NCBI RefSeq assembly: GCF_017347085.1
Contig: NZ_JADPSA010000013.1
Location: forward strand, 49,795 to 113,794
Direction: 5' to 3'
From: Nesterenkonia sp. E16_10
Lineage (GTDB): Bacteria; Actinomycetota; Actinomycetes; Actinomycetales; Micrococcaceae
DNA: 64,000 bases
The position numbers and the translations under genes were made by a program. Positions 8,103 to 16,710 of this stretch are shown one piece after another. Under the pieces are notes generated by a model, which saw only the letters and a list, made by a program, of their open reading frames with translations, was not told the origin of the DNA and did no database searches. Within the stretch, counting starts at the first letter, position 1, and every line of letters begins with the position of its first letter.

Positions 8103-8876
8103 ATGGCTTTCAACGCACTCTCCCCCGAGGCCCCGCCGTTGGGCGGCGCCGCCATCCTGCGGCAGCGCTGGAGTGAGGTGTCCTTCGTGCACTGGCGGGT
8201 CGACCCCGGCGTCGTCGAGCCCTATATGCCCCCGGGCTGTTCCCCGGACGTGTTGGATGGCAGCTCCTGGGTGGGGCTGATCGGTTTCCAGATGTCCAAG
8301 AGCTCCTTCCTGGGCGGGCCCGCCATTCCCTGGCTCGGGGACTTTCCGGAGGTCAACGTCCGGCTCTACTCCATCGACGAGCATGGTCGCCGCGGCGTGG
8401 TCTTCCGCAGCCTGGAGGCCTCCCATCTGATCCCGGTGCTGGTCGCGCGGGCCGCGTTCGGGCTGCGGTATCAGTGGGCGTCGATGAAGATTCGACAGCA
8501 CGAGGGCGAGGTGGAGTACAGCACTCGCCGGCACGGCCAGCGCGCGGCCGCCTCCACCCTGCGTGTGCGCCCAGGGCACCGGTCCGGAGCCGACCCGGAC
8601 CTGGCGCAGGACCCGGTGGCCAGCTTCCTGACCTCCCGCTGGGGCTTCCACGAACGGCACCTGGGGCGCACCCTCTACTGCCGCAACAGCCACGAACCCT
8701 GGCCGCTGCAGCCCGCCGAGCTGACCCACCTCGAGGACGGGCTGCTGGCCGCCGCGGGTTTCGACGGCCTCAGCGAGCGCGCTCCGGATTCGGTGCTCTA
8801 CGCCCCCGAGGTCACCACGGTCTTCGCCGCCCCGCAGCGGGCACCCCGGCCGGCCCCGCCCGAGCGGCGGAGCTGA
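8103..8876 (+). CDS. DUF2071 (YqjF-like) family protein
   Basis: A 257-residue protein typical of DUF2071. The N-terminal LRQRWSEVSFVHWRVDPGVV leads into PYMPPGCSPDVLDGSSWVGL, then NVRLYSIDEHGRRGVVFRSLE, the central conserved core (NVRxY...G..GV.F.SLEA). The fold is related to acetoacetate decarboxylase, but no reaction is established. It starts 33 bases from the longest possible start of the divergent glycosyltransferase gene. Codon use and GC match the neighbours. Confidence 0.88.
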   Translation: MAFNALSPEAPPLGGAAILRQRWSEVSFVHWRVDPGVVEPYMPPGCSPDVLDGSSWVGLIGFQMSKSSFLGGPAIPWLGDFPEVNVRLYSIDEHGRRGVVFRSLEASHLIPVLVARAAFGLRYQWASMKIRQHEGEVEYSTRRHGQRAAASTLRVRPGHRSGADPDLAQDPVASFLTSRWGFHERHLGRTLYCRNSHEPWPLQPAELTHLEDGLLAAAGFDGLSERAPDSVLYAPEVTTVFAAPQRAPRPAPPERRS

Positions 8877-8925
8877 ACCGTGAGCCCGGTGTGGATGAGG
8901 ATGCCGATGAAAGCAGGTGAGTGAG

Positions 8926-10113
8926 ATGCGGATGCTGCTCGCGACGGCCGGATCACGGGGCGACGTGGAACCGTTCGCCGCCCTGGCCAGGCGCGCGATG
9001 CGTGCCGGGCATCAGGTGCGCCTGGTGGTTCCCGACCGTTCGGGGGCGGATCTCTCCGGGCTGGACGTGGTCAGCATGGGCGTGGACTACACCGCGCTGA
9101 TCGAGCAGCAGGGGGTCTCGGTCACCGCCGCGATCCGCTCCTACCGCTCCACGGTGCAGCCGCTGATGCGGGCGGTGATCCTCGAATCCGCGCGGGCGGC
9201 ATGGGACTTCGAGCCCGAGGTGCTGGTGGCTCATCCGAAGATCCTCTCCGCCGGGCTGGTGGCCGACGCCCTCGGGATTCCTCACGCGCTGGTCGAGATC
9301 GTGCCGTCGATGACCCCGACGACCGCGTTTCCCGCCGCCGGCACCAGCAGCCGGGACCTGGGTCGGTTCAATCGGCACACCTACCGCGCCGCCAGCGCCG
9401 GTCGCGCGATGTTCCGTCGCGATCTGCGCGATGTCTCCCAGCTTCTCGGGCGCACTCCAGGTCCGGCGGCTCCGCCCGCGGCCACGCTGCTGCCGATCAG
9501 CGCGGCGCTCCTGGAGCGACCCAGCGACTGGCCCGAGACCGTGCATCTCACCGGCTCCTGGACCCTGGACCGGACAGATGCGCTTGCTGCCGAGACGGCC
9601 GACTTCATCGCCGGCGGCGATTTCGTCTATGCCGGTTTCGGATCGATGTCCTCCGGGGACCCCGCGGCGCGGGCCCGGGAAGTCCTCGGCGGGATTCGCG
9701 AGGCCGGTCTCCGCGCGCTGCTGGTGACCGGGCTCGGTGGGCTCGCGGTGCCGACTGCGCTGCGCGGAGCCGACGTCCACGTGACCAGCTCCGTGGCTCA
9801 CGACCCGGTGTTCGCGGCGGCCACGGCAGCGGTGCACCACGGCGGAATCGGCACCGTCCACGCGGCGACGGCGGCCGGGACGGTGTCGGTGCTGGCTCCC
9901 TTCATCGCCGATCAGCCGTTCTGGGGTGCCCGGCTGCGTGAGAAGGGCCTTGCTCCGGAACCGATCCCGCAGCGACGGCTGACCGCGGAACGGCTGAGTG
10001 CCGCGCTCTCCGGGGTCGAGCGCTTCCGCCCGGCGGTCCGCGCGGCCGCCCAGAGGATGGCGGAGGAAGACGGGACCGGCAGCGCGCTGCGGGTGCTCGA
10101 AGGGCTGCGCTGA
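8926..10113 (+). CDS. UGT-like (GT1, GT-B fold) glycosyltransferase
   Basis: About 395 residues. The N-terminal MRMLLATAGSRGDVEPF followed by ALARRAMRAGHQVRLV is the acceptor-domain start of the sterol/macrolide glucosyltransferase family. VHHGGIGTVHAATAAGTVSV with later DQPFWGARL is the nucleotide-sugar donor motif (HxGxGT...P...DQxxWA). These enzymes transfer sugars to lipids, macrolides or other small hydrophobic acceptors in the cytoplasm. I choose the ATG at 8926 behind AGGTGAG; a GTG at 8917 is also in frame. It is probably expressed with, or just after, the DUF2071 gene (49 bp apart). Confidence 0.85.
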   Translation: MRMLLATAGSRGDVEPFAALARRAMRAGHQVRLVVPDRSGADLSGLDVVSMGVDYTALIEQQGVSVTAAIRSYRSTVQPLMRAVILESARAAWDFEPEVLVAHPKILSAGLVADALGIPHALVEIVPSMTPTTAFPAAGTSSRDLGRFNRHTYRAASAGRAMFRRDLRDVSQLLGRTPGPAAPPAATLLPISAALLERPSDWPETVHLTGSWTLDRTDALAAETADFIAGGDFVYAGFGSMSSGDPAARAREVLGGIREAGLRALLVTGLGGLAVPTALRGADVHVTSSVAHDPVFAAATAAVHHGGIGTVHAATAAGTVSVLAPFIADQPFWGARLREKGLAPEPIPQRRLTAERLSAALSGVERFRPAVRAAAQRMAEEDGTGSALRVLEGLR

Positions 10114-10127
10114 GCGGAGCAGGGCCG

Positions 10128-10150
10128 GGCGGCGCACATGCCGCGCCGCC
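10128..10150 (+). terminator. Putative stem-loop terminator
   Basis: GGCGGCGC (10128-10135) pairs with GCGCCGCC (10143-10150) across a seven-base loop, just after the stop of the GT1 gene. There is no clear T-run, so it is either a GC-type hairpin terminator or only an mRNA structure. Confidence 0.4.
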
Positions 10151-10171
10151 GCGTGCGGCAGACTGGAAGGC

Positions 10172-10612
10172 GTGGAAAACCTGCGCGTACCCCCGGGACC
10201 CGGGGCACCCCATGGCCTGATCATCCCGGCCGGTGAGCTGCAGGAGCAGTTCTCGCATGCCTCGGGGCCCGGCGGCCAGGGCGTCAACACCACCGACTCC
10301 CGGGTCCAGCTCAGCCTGGACCTGGGGACGACGACGGCGCTCACCGAGGTCCAGCGCCGGCTGGCGCTGGAGCGGCTCGGCACCCGGGTGTCCGGCACGG
10401 TGCTCACGATCAGCGCGGCCGAGCACCGCTCGCAGCGCAGGAATCGTACCGCGGCCCGTGAGCGGCTCTGCGAGCTGCTGCGCGAGGCCATCGCTCCCCC
10501 GGTCATCCGGCGTCCCACGCGGCGGACCCGGGGTTCGCATCGACGGCGGCTCGCGGGCAAGCGGGAACGCTCGGAGATCAAGGCGAATCGGCGGCGACCT
10601 GGTCGCGACTGA
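10172..10612 (+). CDS. arfB: Alternative ribosome-rescue factor ArfB (YaeJ-type)
   Basis: A 146-residue class-I release-factor domain. The GGQ motif lies at residues 34-36 within FSHASGPGGQGVNTTDSRV, where the glutamine positions water for peptidyl-tRNA hydrolysis. The tail from about residue 105 is strongly basic (RRPTRRTRGSHRRRLAGKRE), as needed to sit in the empty mRNA channel of stalled ribosomes. It lacks the codon-recognition domains of RF1/RF2, matching stop-codon-independent ArfB. I set the start at a GTG preceded by GGAAGG; reading further upstream gives unlikely arginine-rich sequence. Confidence 0.9.
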   Translation: MENLRVPPGPGAPHGLIIPAGELQEQFSHASGPGGQGVNTTDSRVQLSLDLGTTTALTEVQRRLALERLGTRVSGTVLTISAAEHRSQRRNRTAARERLCELLREAIAPPVIRRPTRRTRGSHRRRLAGKRERSEIKANRRRPGRD

Positions 10613-10697
10613 GGTCAGCAACTCGTGATCGGCCGTGGAGGATCGGCGTACAGTCGGGACAGGAGCCGCCCCTGGCTCCCTCACGACGGGATTATCG

Positions 10698-11906
10698 ATG
10701 TCCAGCACCACTTCCGCTTCCGCCGCCTCTGCCGAGACTCCGGAGACCCCATCTTCGAGCAACGGCCTGCTGACTCTCGGGGTGCTTGCGAACTCTTCGA
10801 TGGAGAACGAGCGCCGCTTGCCGATCCACCCGCATCACCTGGACCAGATCGACCCCGACCTGCGCGCCCGGATGGTGGTCGAGCGCGGCTACGGCTCGGA
10901 CTTCCAACTGGCACCGGACTACGTCGAATCCCGCGTGGGCCGGGTCGCTGAACGCGCCGAGGTCATGGAATCCGCCGACGTGCTGCTCCTGCCCAAGCCG
11001 CAGGCGGCGGATGTGACGGCGCTTCCTGCGGGCGGCATCCTCTGGGGCTGGCCGCACTGCGTCCAGGACGCCGGGCTGACGCAGACCGCGATCGAGAATC
11101 GGCTGACGCTGATCGCCTTCGAGGCGATGAACCACTGGACCCCACGGGGTGACTTCAACCTGCATGTGTTCCACAAGAACAACGAGCTGGCCGGCTACTG
11201 CTCCGTGCTGCACGCGCTGAGCCTGATCGGCTCGACCGGGGACTACGGGCCCCGGCGCAGCGCGGTGGTGATCGGCTTCGGCGCCACCGCTCGAGGGGCG
11301 GTGACCGCGCTCAAGGCACAGGGGATCCATGACATCCAGGTCCTGACCCAGCGCGGCGCGACGGCGGTCGGCTCCCCGATCCATACCGCTCACATCACCC
11401 AGCTCAAGACCGAATCCGGCGCCTCACCCGAGAGCGAGGTCCTCACCTCGGCCGGGGACGTCCCGCTGCCGGAGTTCCTCGCATCCCACAACATCGTCGT
11501 GAACTGCACGCTCCAAGACGTCACCTCGCCGCTGACCTACCTGCGGACCAAGGATCTGGAGCGCTTCTCCGGGGGCAGCCTGATCATCGACGTCTCCTGC
11601 GATCCGGGGATGGGCTTCGAATGGGCGCAGACCACCACGTTCGACGACCCGATGTTCACCGTGGGCGAGGGAATCAACTACTACGCCGTGGACCACAGCC
11701 CGTCATACCTCTGGAACTCCGCGACCTGGGAGGTCAGCGCCGCGCTCCTGCCGTTCCTGCGCACCGTGATGGAGGGCCCCGCCACCTGGGCGAAGAGTCC
11801 GATCATCTCCCGCGCCATCGAGATCAGCCAGGGCGAGATCCAGAACCCGAACATCCTGAGCTTCCAGCACCGGGAGCCGGCATACCCGCACCCCCGGACC
11901 GCGTAG
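10698..11906 (+). CDS. N5-(carboxyethyl)ornithine synthase-like alanine dehydrogenase family protein
   Basis: About 402 residues of the alanine dehydrogenase/PNT superfamily. MENERRLPIHPHHLDQID begins the N-terminal substrate domain. GWPHCVQDAGLTQTAIENRL with FHKNNELAGYCSVLHAL are typical of the N5-(carboxyethyl)ornithine synthase subgroup, which reductively condenses pyruvate with ornithine using NADPH. AVVIGFGATARGAV is the Rossmann dinucleotide site. The ATG at 10698 gives a start with a short Ser/Ala-rich leader; an in-frame ATG at 10635 is less likely. Its metabolic role in this organism is unclear, and the exact substrate is inferred from family resemblance. Confidence 0.75.
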   Translation: MSSTTSASAASAETPETPSSSNGLLTLGVLANSSMENERRLPIHPHHLDQIDPDLRARMVVERGYGSDFQLAPDYVESRVGRVAERAEVMESADVLLLPKPQAADVTALPAGGILWGWPHCVQDAGLTQTAIENRLTLIAFEAMNHWTPRGDFNLHVFHKNNELAGYCSVLHALSLIGSTGDYGPRRSAVVIGFGATARGAVTALKAQGIHDIQVLTQRGATAVGSPIHTAHITQLKTESGASPESEVLTSAGDVPLPEFLASHNIVVNCTLQDVTSPLTYLRTKDLERFSGGSLIIDVSCDPGMGFEWAQTTTFDDPMFTVGEGINYYAVDHSPSYLWNSATWEVSAALLPFLRTVMEGPATWAKSPIISRAIEISQGEIQNPNILSFQHREPAYPHPRTA

Positions 11907-11937
11907 GGCCGGACCGTCTGGAGAAGGTGACCCACCG

Positions 11938-12441
11938 ATGAGCACAGCACCAGCAGCCACCGGGACGCTCGGCGTCGGACCTCACGGAAGGGAGCTGAGG
12001 CTGCTGCGCCGTTTCGCGACTCCGCTGGAGACCGTCTGGGCGGCGATGACGGACCCCGCCCAGCTGGTGAAGTGGATCGGGCGCTGGGAGGGAGACCCCG
12101 CCAGTGGGAAGGTCACCTTCTTGATGACTGCGGAGGGCCGGGACGCTCCGCCGGAGGACTGCGAGATCCTTCAGTGCAGCCCGCCCCACCGCCTCACGGT
12201 GCAGACCAGCGTCGGCCCGGCGCTCTGGCACCTGCGCTGCGAACTGGGTCACGAGGCCGGCACCACTACCCTGCTCTTCGCCCAGCGGGTCGACGACGAC
12301 CCGCTGGGCAGCATCGGGCCCGGCTGGGAGTACTATCTTGATCGGCTCAGCGCCGTGCTCGCGGGAGAGGATCCGGCGCACGTGGACTGGGACGACTACT
12401 ATCCCGCGCTGTCGGAGCACTACGAGCAGCTGGGTGACTGA
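11938..12441 (+). CDS. SRPBCC (AHSA1-like) domain protein
   Basis: A 167-residue protein with the START/Bet v1-like AHSA1 pattern: LRLLRRFATPLETVWAAMTD (N-terminal strand and helix), PAQLVKWIGRWEGDP, then a core of strands ending WHLRCELGHEAGTTTLLFAQ and a long C-terminal helix beginning GWEYYLDRLSAVLAG. Such proteins bind hydrophobic ligands, or act in regulator-coupled stress responses. It lies 31 bp after the carboxyethyl-ornithine-synthase-like gene and may be co-transcribed with it. No function can be stated. Confidence 0.85.
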   Translation: MSTAPAATGTLGVGPHGRELRLLRRFATPLETVWAAMTDPAQLVKWIGRWEGDPASGKVTFLMTAEGRDAPPEDCEILQCSPPHRLTVQTSVGPALWHLRCELGHEAGTTTLLFAQRVDDDPLGSIGPGWEYYLDRLSAVLAGEDPAHVDWDDYYPALSEHYEQLGD

Positions 12442-12479
12442 GCCGCGGTCGGCAGGGGCGCCGTCGCGCCATCCGCGGC
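12442..12479 (+). terminator. Weak inverted repeat between convergent genes
   Basis: GCCGCGG (12442-12448) and CCGCGGC (12473-12479) flank a 24-base spacer between the convergent SRPBCC and MerR genes. The placement suggests a terminator, but the stem is short and there is no T-run. Confidence 0.3.
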
Positions 12480-12498
12480 ACATCTGTGGGTGCGTCGC

Positions 12499-13314
12499 TC
12501 AGCTCCTCTCGGACTGCCGGACCGGCTGCTGCAGCTCGACGACGAACTCATCCGTCCGACCGGATTCGTCCGCTCGGAGATAGAGCTCCCGGCAGGGACC
12601 GGTCGGCTCGTAGCCGCGGGCAATGATCTCCTCGTGGAGCGCCTGCCAGCTGGCACGAATACCGTGGATCTCACCGAGATGCACGGTGGCGAAGGCCTGT
12701 CCCGCGGCGGGAAGGCTCACCAGTTCGATGCCTTCCCGCGGATCTCCGCCGTAGACGTAGCCGATGGTGGCCTCGATCCGGTCCTGCTCGGCGGCGTAGA
12801 CCGCGATCGGGGTTTCCAGGGCGCCGCTGACTCCCCCGATGATCTCTGCGACGGCGTCAAAGCTGGGCCCGACGAGGCCGGCGAGTTCTGGCTGCTCCTC
12901 CACGCTCACTTTGATCGCAGCGAGCCGGACTGCCGGCAGGGGTTTCTGGACGATCTCGACCGTGGACACGGTGTTCTTCCCTTCGATGAGCTGGAGCCTC
13001 CGCTCGACGTCGGCGAGCCGGGCGGCTGCGATCCGTCGTTCCTCCTCCACCTCGGCGCGACGTCGCCGCAGCATGTCCTTCAGCTGCTGCGCGTCGATGC
13101 CGTCGTCCAGCAGCGAGGAGGTCTCCTCAATGCTGAAACCCAGCTGCCGCAGGGCCACGATCCGATGCAGGCGTTCGAGCTGCTCTGGATCATAGGACCT
13201 GTAGCCGTTGAAGGGGTCGGTGTGTGCTGGCACCAGAAGACCGGTCCGGTCCCAGTGCCGCAGCATGCGGTGGGTCACCTGGCCGATCTGCGCGAAGCCT
13301 CCAATGGATAGCAC
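12499..13314 (-). CDS. MerR-family regulator with GyrI-like effector domain
   Basis: 271 residues: an N-terminal MerR winged helix (LSIGGFAQIGQVTHRMLRHW, then LLVPAHTDPFNGYRSYDPEQ), a long dimerisation coiled coil (about 75-112) and a C-terminal GyrI-like ligand-binding domain (about 118-262), which in BmrR-type proteins binds hydrophobic cations and drugs. The gene starts at a GTG. Its own promoter region contains a 15-bp palindrome directly next to a TTGACC-like box, the classic MerR operator layout. Autoregulation is therefore likely, although no transporter gene sits nearby. Confidence 0.88.
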   Translation of the reverse strand: MLSIGGFAQIGQVTHRMLRHWDRTGLLVPAHTDPFNGYRSYDPEQLERLHRIVALRQLGFSIEETSSLLDDGIDAQQLKDMLRRRRAEVEEERRIAAARLADVERRLQLIEGKNTVSTVEIVQKPLPAVRLAAIKVSVEEQPELAGLVGPSFDAVAEIIGGVSGALETPIAVYAAEQDRIEATIGYVYGGDPREGIELVSLPAAGQAFATVHLGEIHGIRASWQALHEEIIARGYEPTGPCRELYLRADESGRTDEFVVELQQPVRQSERS

Positions 13315-13330
13315 GTCTCCACCTCACGGT

Positions 13331-13351
13331 CTGACACTGTGTCAGGGTCAA
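13331..13351 (-). promoter_or_regulatory. MerR-type operator/promoter
   Basis: CTGACACTGTGTCAG (13331-13345) is a perfect 7+1+7 palindrome. On the minus strand it directly follows TTGACC (13346-13351), which would be the -35 box. MerR regulators bind such dyads inside overlong spacers. The site lies 17 bases upstream of the MerR start, so it probably autoregulates that gene. Confidence 0.65.
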
Positions 13352-13423
13352 GACTGCCACGGAGTTCCAGTGAGTCTTCGCAGGGATCGGTGGGCGAACT
13401 GGGACTGACCACAGTGTCGTGGA

Positions 13424-13966
13424 TCAAACACGTTCAAGGGCGCGATGAGGTTCAGCCGGAAACTCCACGCGGATTCCATCACCGACGCTCACCTCGCCGC
13501 CTGCGCATACGATGCCCATGACTCCTGCTTTTCGGACGACGTTTCCTTCACTGTCCCGGGGCAACACCGCTTTCAAGAGTCCCGACTGGAAGCGATCAAT
13601 TTGAAAGCAAGGGGTACGTAGACCGGTCACCTGTACGACAGCAGTTTCTCCAATGTGCAGAACGGTCCCTTCAGGGAGGCTCAACAAATCGACCCCTCGG
13701 GTGGTGATGTTTTCTCCGAGATCACCAGGTCGGACCGAAAAGCCCTCCGCACCGAGCTCATCGAACAGTTCGGCGTGGATTAGATGGACCTGGCGCAGGT
13801 TGGGCTGTGTCGGATCTGCCTGAACTCTCGAGAGATGTTGCACGGTCTCACCAGCATGCGCGTCACCTTGCACCCCCAGTCCTTCGACAAGAACACAAGA
13901 CCGAAGTGGTTTCTTACTGAAGCTATGCTCCGCACTCTGACTGACTGAAACTACATGGTTACCCAT
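13424..13966 (-). CDS. MOSC domain protein
   Basis: A 180-residue stand-alone MOSC domain. LGVQGDAHAGETVQHLSR is the N-terminal conserved G-x-x-GDxHxG segment. Later come NLRQVHLIHAELFDEL, VRPGDLGENITTRGVDL (the GDLGENI/T signature) and VTGLRTPCFQIDRF, which carries the conserved cysteine that binds sulfur or the molybdenum cofactor. Stand-alone members such as YiiM reduce N-hydroxylated compounds with Moco. The start follows a good site, AAGGAAAG. The gene is less GC-rich than the operons to its left and begins a region of gene remnants. Confidence 0.85.
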   Translation of the reverse strand: MGNHVVSVSQSAEHSFSKKPLRSCVLVEGLGVQGDAHAGETVQHLSRVQADPTQPNLRQVHLIHAELFDELGAEGFSVRPGDLGENITTRGVDLLSLPEGTVLHIGETAVVQVTGLRTPCFQIDRFQSGLLKAVLPRDSEGNVVRKAGVMGIVCAGGEVSVGDGIRVEFPAEPHRALERV

Positions 13967-13979
13967 TCTTTCCTTCCAC

Positions 13980-14681
13980 ATGCCAGAAATATCAGTTCCC
14001 ACTCGGAGCTGTCCAAGCCCACTTCCAACAGCTGAGGTGCACTTGGCTAGAACGACTGGTCGAGACATTCGCACTCTACCGGCGTGGCTCAGGGGCGTGG
14101 CAGGATCGCCGGACGGGCGGCTTGAATACCCCAAGGTCCACGTCGACGAAGACGTCTTGTACGTAGAGGACGGCAACATCATCACCAGTGCTGGGACAGC
14201 CGCAAGCATCAATGCTTGTCTCTATCTGATCCGTGAAGAGTTCGGAGCAAAAGCAGCCACCGCGATTGCTCGAACCATGGTCGTGTCGACACACCGCGAT
14301 GGTGGCCAGGCGCAATACATAGACCGGCCGGTAGCAATACGAACCGGCGACCCGATGGAAGAACTCCTCGTCTGGCTCACCGAGAACCTCGATCAGCAGT
14401 TCTCCGTCACAGAACTCGCCCAGCGCATGCACCTGTCCGACCGCACATTTGCGCGCCGCTTTCGCGCCGCGACTGGGACGACGCCAACGTCCTGGATCAA
14501 TTCGCAACGGATCCTCCGAGCGCAGACCCTGTTGGAAGACAGCCAGCTGAGCATCGATGAGATTGCTCGTGAGACCGGCTTCGGACACGCCGTCCTGCTT
14601 CGACACCACTTTCACCGGACCCTCGGCACCAGTCCCGCCTCCTACCGACAGGCTTTTCGCGGTCGAGTACTCAGCCCATAG
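13980..14681 (+). pseudogene. GlxA-type AraC regulator, 5'-truncated
   Basis: From about 14110 the frame matches the second half of GlxA-family regulators: YPKVHVDEDVLYVEDGNIIT (end of the DJ-1/PfpI-like sensor domain), TSAGTAASINACLYLIREEF, then a complete two-helix AraC DNA-binding domain (SVTELAQRMHLSDRTFARRF and SIDEIARETGFGHAVLLRHH). Full-length relatives are about 310-330 residues; here the first roughly 120 residues of the sensor domain are missing. The 5' part of the open frame (13980-14110) has no family resemblance. The DNA-binding domain is intact, so a short product may still be made, but the original gene is broken. Confidence 0.68.
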
Positions 14682-14697
14682 GCGCATCTCGTGCCGG

Positions 14698-15015
14698 TCA
14701 GGCTGCGGTCAGAGTCTCGATCGCATCCCAGAGTTCGGCTTCACGGCCAGCGTCATAGGACTCTTCCGGGGAACGGGCGACCATGGCTCTGTCGATATAA
14801 GGACCGCTCCGCGCCGTCGATCTTGCCAGGACGACATTCGCGAGATCCCGACCGGCAGTCCTTGAAGGTGTGGCCAGCCGCGTGCGGCTCATGAACGGCA
14901 TGACATGGACCATCATGAAGCGCGAGACGGGATCTGCGCTCCGGGCCGAAGCCGTACTTGGGACGAGTCCGGGATTGAAGGCGACGACGTCTCCAGAATC
15001 AACGTCTGCCCCCAC
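14698..15015 (-). pseudogene. Short-chain dehydrogenase C-terminal remnant
   Basis: The minus-strand frame encodes VVAFNPGLVPSTASARSADP and later SRTAGRDLANVVL, ending SPEESYDAGREAELWDAIETL. This is the typical C-terminal third of protochlorophyllide-reductase-like short-chain dehydrogenases (the NPGL segment after the catalytic YxxxK, and the final SYD..RA..LW helix). The Rossmann domain and the catalytic Tyr/Lys are absent upstream, so the gene is a 5'-truncated remnant. The bounds are those of the open frame; the recognisable part is about 14703-14990. Confidence 0.6.
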
Positions 15016-15071
15016 CCGACCGGAGGCACGATGGACCCCTCCTCTGCACCACGACTTGCCGGAAACTGGAA

Positions 15072-15396
15072 CTAGCCGTTCAGCGCGGCCGCCGCCTGCA
15101 CACCGAGCTCGGTGAAACCCAACCGTTGAGCGAGTCGGCGTGATGCCTCATCCTCCCCGCAGCGGGACTTCACGCCGGGTTCAGCGCCGCCCACCGGTGT
15201 TCTGTCTTTTCGATGCCGCTCTCATCCCACTTCGGTACGCTCACTCCCCCGCGCATCGAGGAGACGGCTGCGAGCCCGGCGGCGCTCACCTCGATCGGAC
15301 CCGGTCGAGGTCAGCGTTCAGCGAAGCGGAGGCGCCGAGCGCATTCACCCGCGCCGCGACGATGCGTCCCGGGGCCGTCTCAGTGAGAGGCGCGAA
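15072..15396 (-). pseudogene. Decayed paralogue of the GNAT gene at 28154-28855
   Basis: Three blocks align with the intact acetyltransferase gene in order: FAPLTETAPGRIVAARVNAL (intact SEPLTDITRRRIVTAWANAL), MRGGVSVPKWDESGIEKTEH (intact MRAGVSAAEWEESGLEETEC) and ASRRLAQRLGFTELGVQAAA (intact ASRVLAQRLGYTPLGVQAAV), ending in the same LNG and stop. The segments between the blocks, including the acetyl-CoA-binding core, are deleted and the blocks are in different frames. It cannot encode an active enzyme. Together with the phosphatase remnant at 16734 it marks an old duplication. Confidence 0.8.
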
Positions 15397-15416
15397 AAGC
15401 AGTCCCCTAGATCGAC

Positions 15417-15938
15417 CTAGTACTTGGCGGCCCTCGACTTTTCGCGGCGGGTCGCGAGAAGCATGCGTCCCAGGTACATCGGCGTGGGTGGGGTCCACCC
15501 GAGTTGCTGACCCATTCCGAGATCGTCACGGTTTGCCCAGTGCTCGGCGACCCTGCCGTCCCTCATGCGCAACCAATGCGTCTGAGTGACCGCGAAGGAC
15601 CGGCCGCGTGGCGGGAACGCAGCTGCTACCTTGGCATCCGGCCCGTAGCTGACGAACGGACCCGTCTGCCGCCCGGACATGGTGCTGTGGATGACCACAA
15701 GCTCGCCGTCGTGGACGACCTCGTGGACCTCCCAGGCCAGGTCGCTGAATGCGGCCCGCAGCCACGAAGCGGAGGCGAACAGGGCGGCTGGCCCCGTTCC
15801 ACGGGCCTCCGGTGGCTCCGCCAGAGCCTCTCGGTTGACTGCGTCCTCCGTATAGAGCGGCCGAAAGTCCGCCAGGGTGCCTGACCCCATGGCGTGCAGC
15901 GAGGCGACGGCGACATCTGCATCAGTGCTCGTGGTCAT
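15417..15938 (-). CDS. SnoaL-like (NTF2-fold) ester cyclase family protein
   Basis: A 173-residue protein with the SnoaL/NTF2 cone fold. DFRPLYTEDAVNREALAEPP (early helix and strand) leads into ASWLRAAFSDLAWEVHEVVH, then GELVVIHSTMSGRQTGPFVS, THWLRMRDGRVAEHWANRDD and GMGQQLGW. These are the motifs of polyketide-cyclase-like SnoaL proteins, including the FxDxxxxV..... and H.ANRDD patterns. Most have no known substrate. The start at 15938 has AGGGG nine bases upstream. It is divergent from the TetR gene at 16003 with an operator-like dyad between them, so the pair is probably a regulator and its target. Confidence 0.8.
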   Translation of the reverse strand: MTTSTDADVAVASLHAMGSGTLADFRPLYTEDAVNREALAEPPEARGTGPAALFASASWLRAAFSDLAWEVHEVVHDGELVVIHSTMSGRQTGPFVSYGPDAKVAAAFPPRGRSFAVTQTHWLRMRDGRVAEHWANRDDLGMGQQLGWTPPTPMYLGRMLLATRREKSRAAKY

Positions 15939-15972
15939 CTGAATCATCCCCTAGTATTGGCGACCAACAGAC

Positions 15973-15985
15973 TGTATCGAATACA
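15973..15985 (+). promoter_or_regulatory. Operator-like dyad between SnoaL-like and TetR genes
   Basis: TGTAT (15973-15977) and ATACA (15981-15985) form an inverted repeat around CGA in the 64-bp divergent promoter region. The hexamer ACTGTA also recurs 20 bp downstream (15971 and 15991). The position suits a TetR operator acting on both genes. Confidence 0.5.
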
Positions 15986-16002
15986 AGGAGACTGTAATCA
16001 AA

Positions 16003-16656
16003 GTGGCACCGAAGGTCAAGGAAAATGCTCGGTCCTACGACAATTCGAATCGAGCGGCGCAGGCGGCAGCCAATCGCAGAAGCGTGCTGGACGCCACCGC
16101 ACGGCTCCTGGTCGAGCAGGGATACAGTTCCATGACACTGGCTGAGGTGGCCAGGACGGCGGGCGTCTCCGTGGAGACGGTGTACAAGGCGTTCAAGAAC
16201 AAGCCCGAACTCGTCCGTCAGGCACTGGGCGCAGCGGTCTCAGGGGACGACGAGCAGGTGGCCCTGATCGAGCGCCCCGATATGCAGGCTGCCCTGCACG
16301 AAGGAGCGGGCGACCGGATCCTCAGTGCCTTCGTGGTGGCTTCCACCCGCATCCTGACGCGCATCGGACCGCTCCTGGCGAGCGTGCTGGTCGCCGGACG
16401 AGCCGGCGAGCCCGAGCTGCAGAAGATCGCCGATGTGGCTGGCCGAGAACGGCTGGCCGACTTCACCCGGATCATCGAGGCGGTGGCAGCTACTGGAGAC
16501 CTGGACCCACGCCTCGACGTAGCCCACGCGGCCGACGCGATGTGGAGCATTGGATCCCCGGAGGTCTATTTTCAACTCACCAGCGATCGCGGCTGGACCG
16601 ACGAGGAGTACCGCGACTGGCTCACCCGCACCCTGCAGAGCACGTTGCTGCGCTGA
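16003..16656 (+). CDS. TetR/AcrR-family regulator
   Basis: 217 residues starting at a GTG, with AAGGAG about 12 bases upstream. The N-terminal DNA-binding domain is clear: RRSVLDATARLLVEQGYSSM followed by TLAEVARTAGVSVETVYKAF and KNKPELVRQAL. The C-terminal domain (about 75-210) is all-helical and contains the TetR_C-like YFQLTSDRGWTDEEYRDWL ending. The effector is unknown. It probably represses itself and the divergent SnoaL-like gene through the dyad at 15973-15985. Confidence 0.88.
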   Translation: MAPKVKENARSYDNSNRAAQAAANRRSVLDATARLLVEQGYSSMTLAEVARTAGVSVETVYKAFKNKPELVRQALGAAVSGDDEQVALIERPDMQAALHEGAGDRILSAFVVASTRILTRIGPLLASVLVAGRAGEPELQKIADVAGRERLADFTRIIEAVAATGDLDPRLDVAHAADAMWSIGSPEVYFQLTSDRGWTDEEYRDWLTRTLQSTLLR

Positions 16657-16710
16657 GAGTGCGACGCTCGCACCTCGTGCTCCCTGAGAGCCCGCGCGCA
16701 CGCCATCCCC

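Noticed and set aside
15140..15589. A 149-codon plus-strand frame in the 15-kb region
   Set aside because: It runs antisense across the GNAT remnant and the end of the SnoaL-like gene and has no recognisable sequence.
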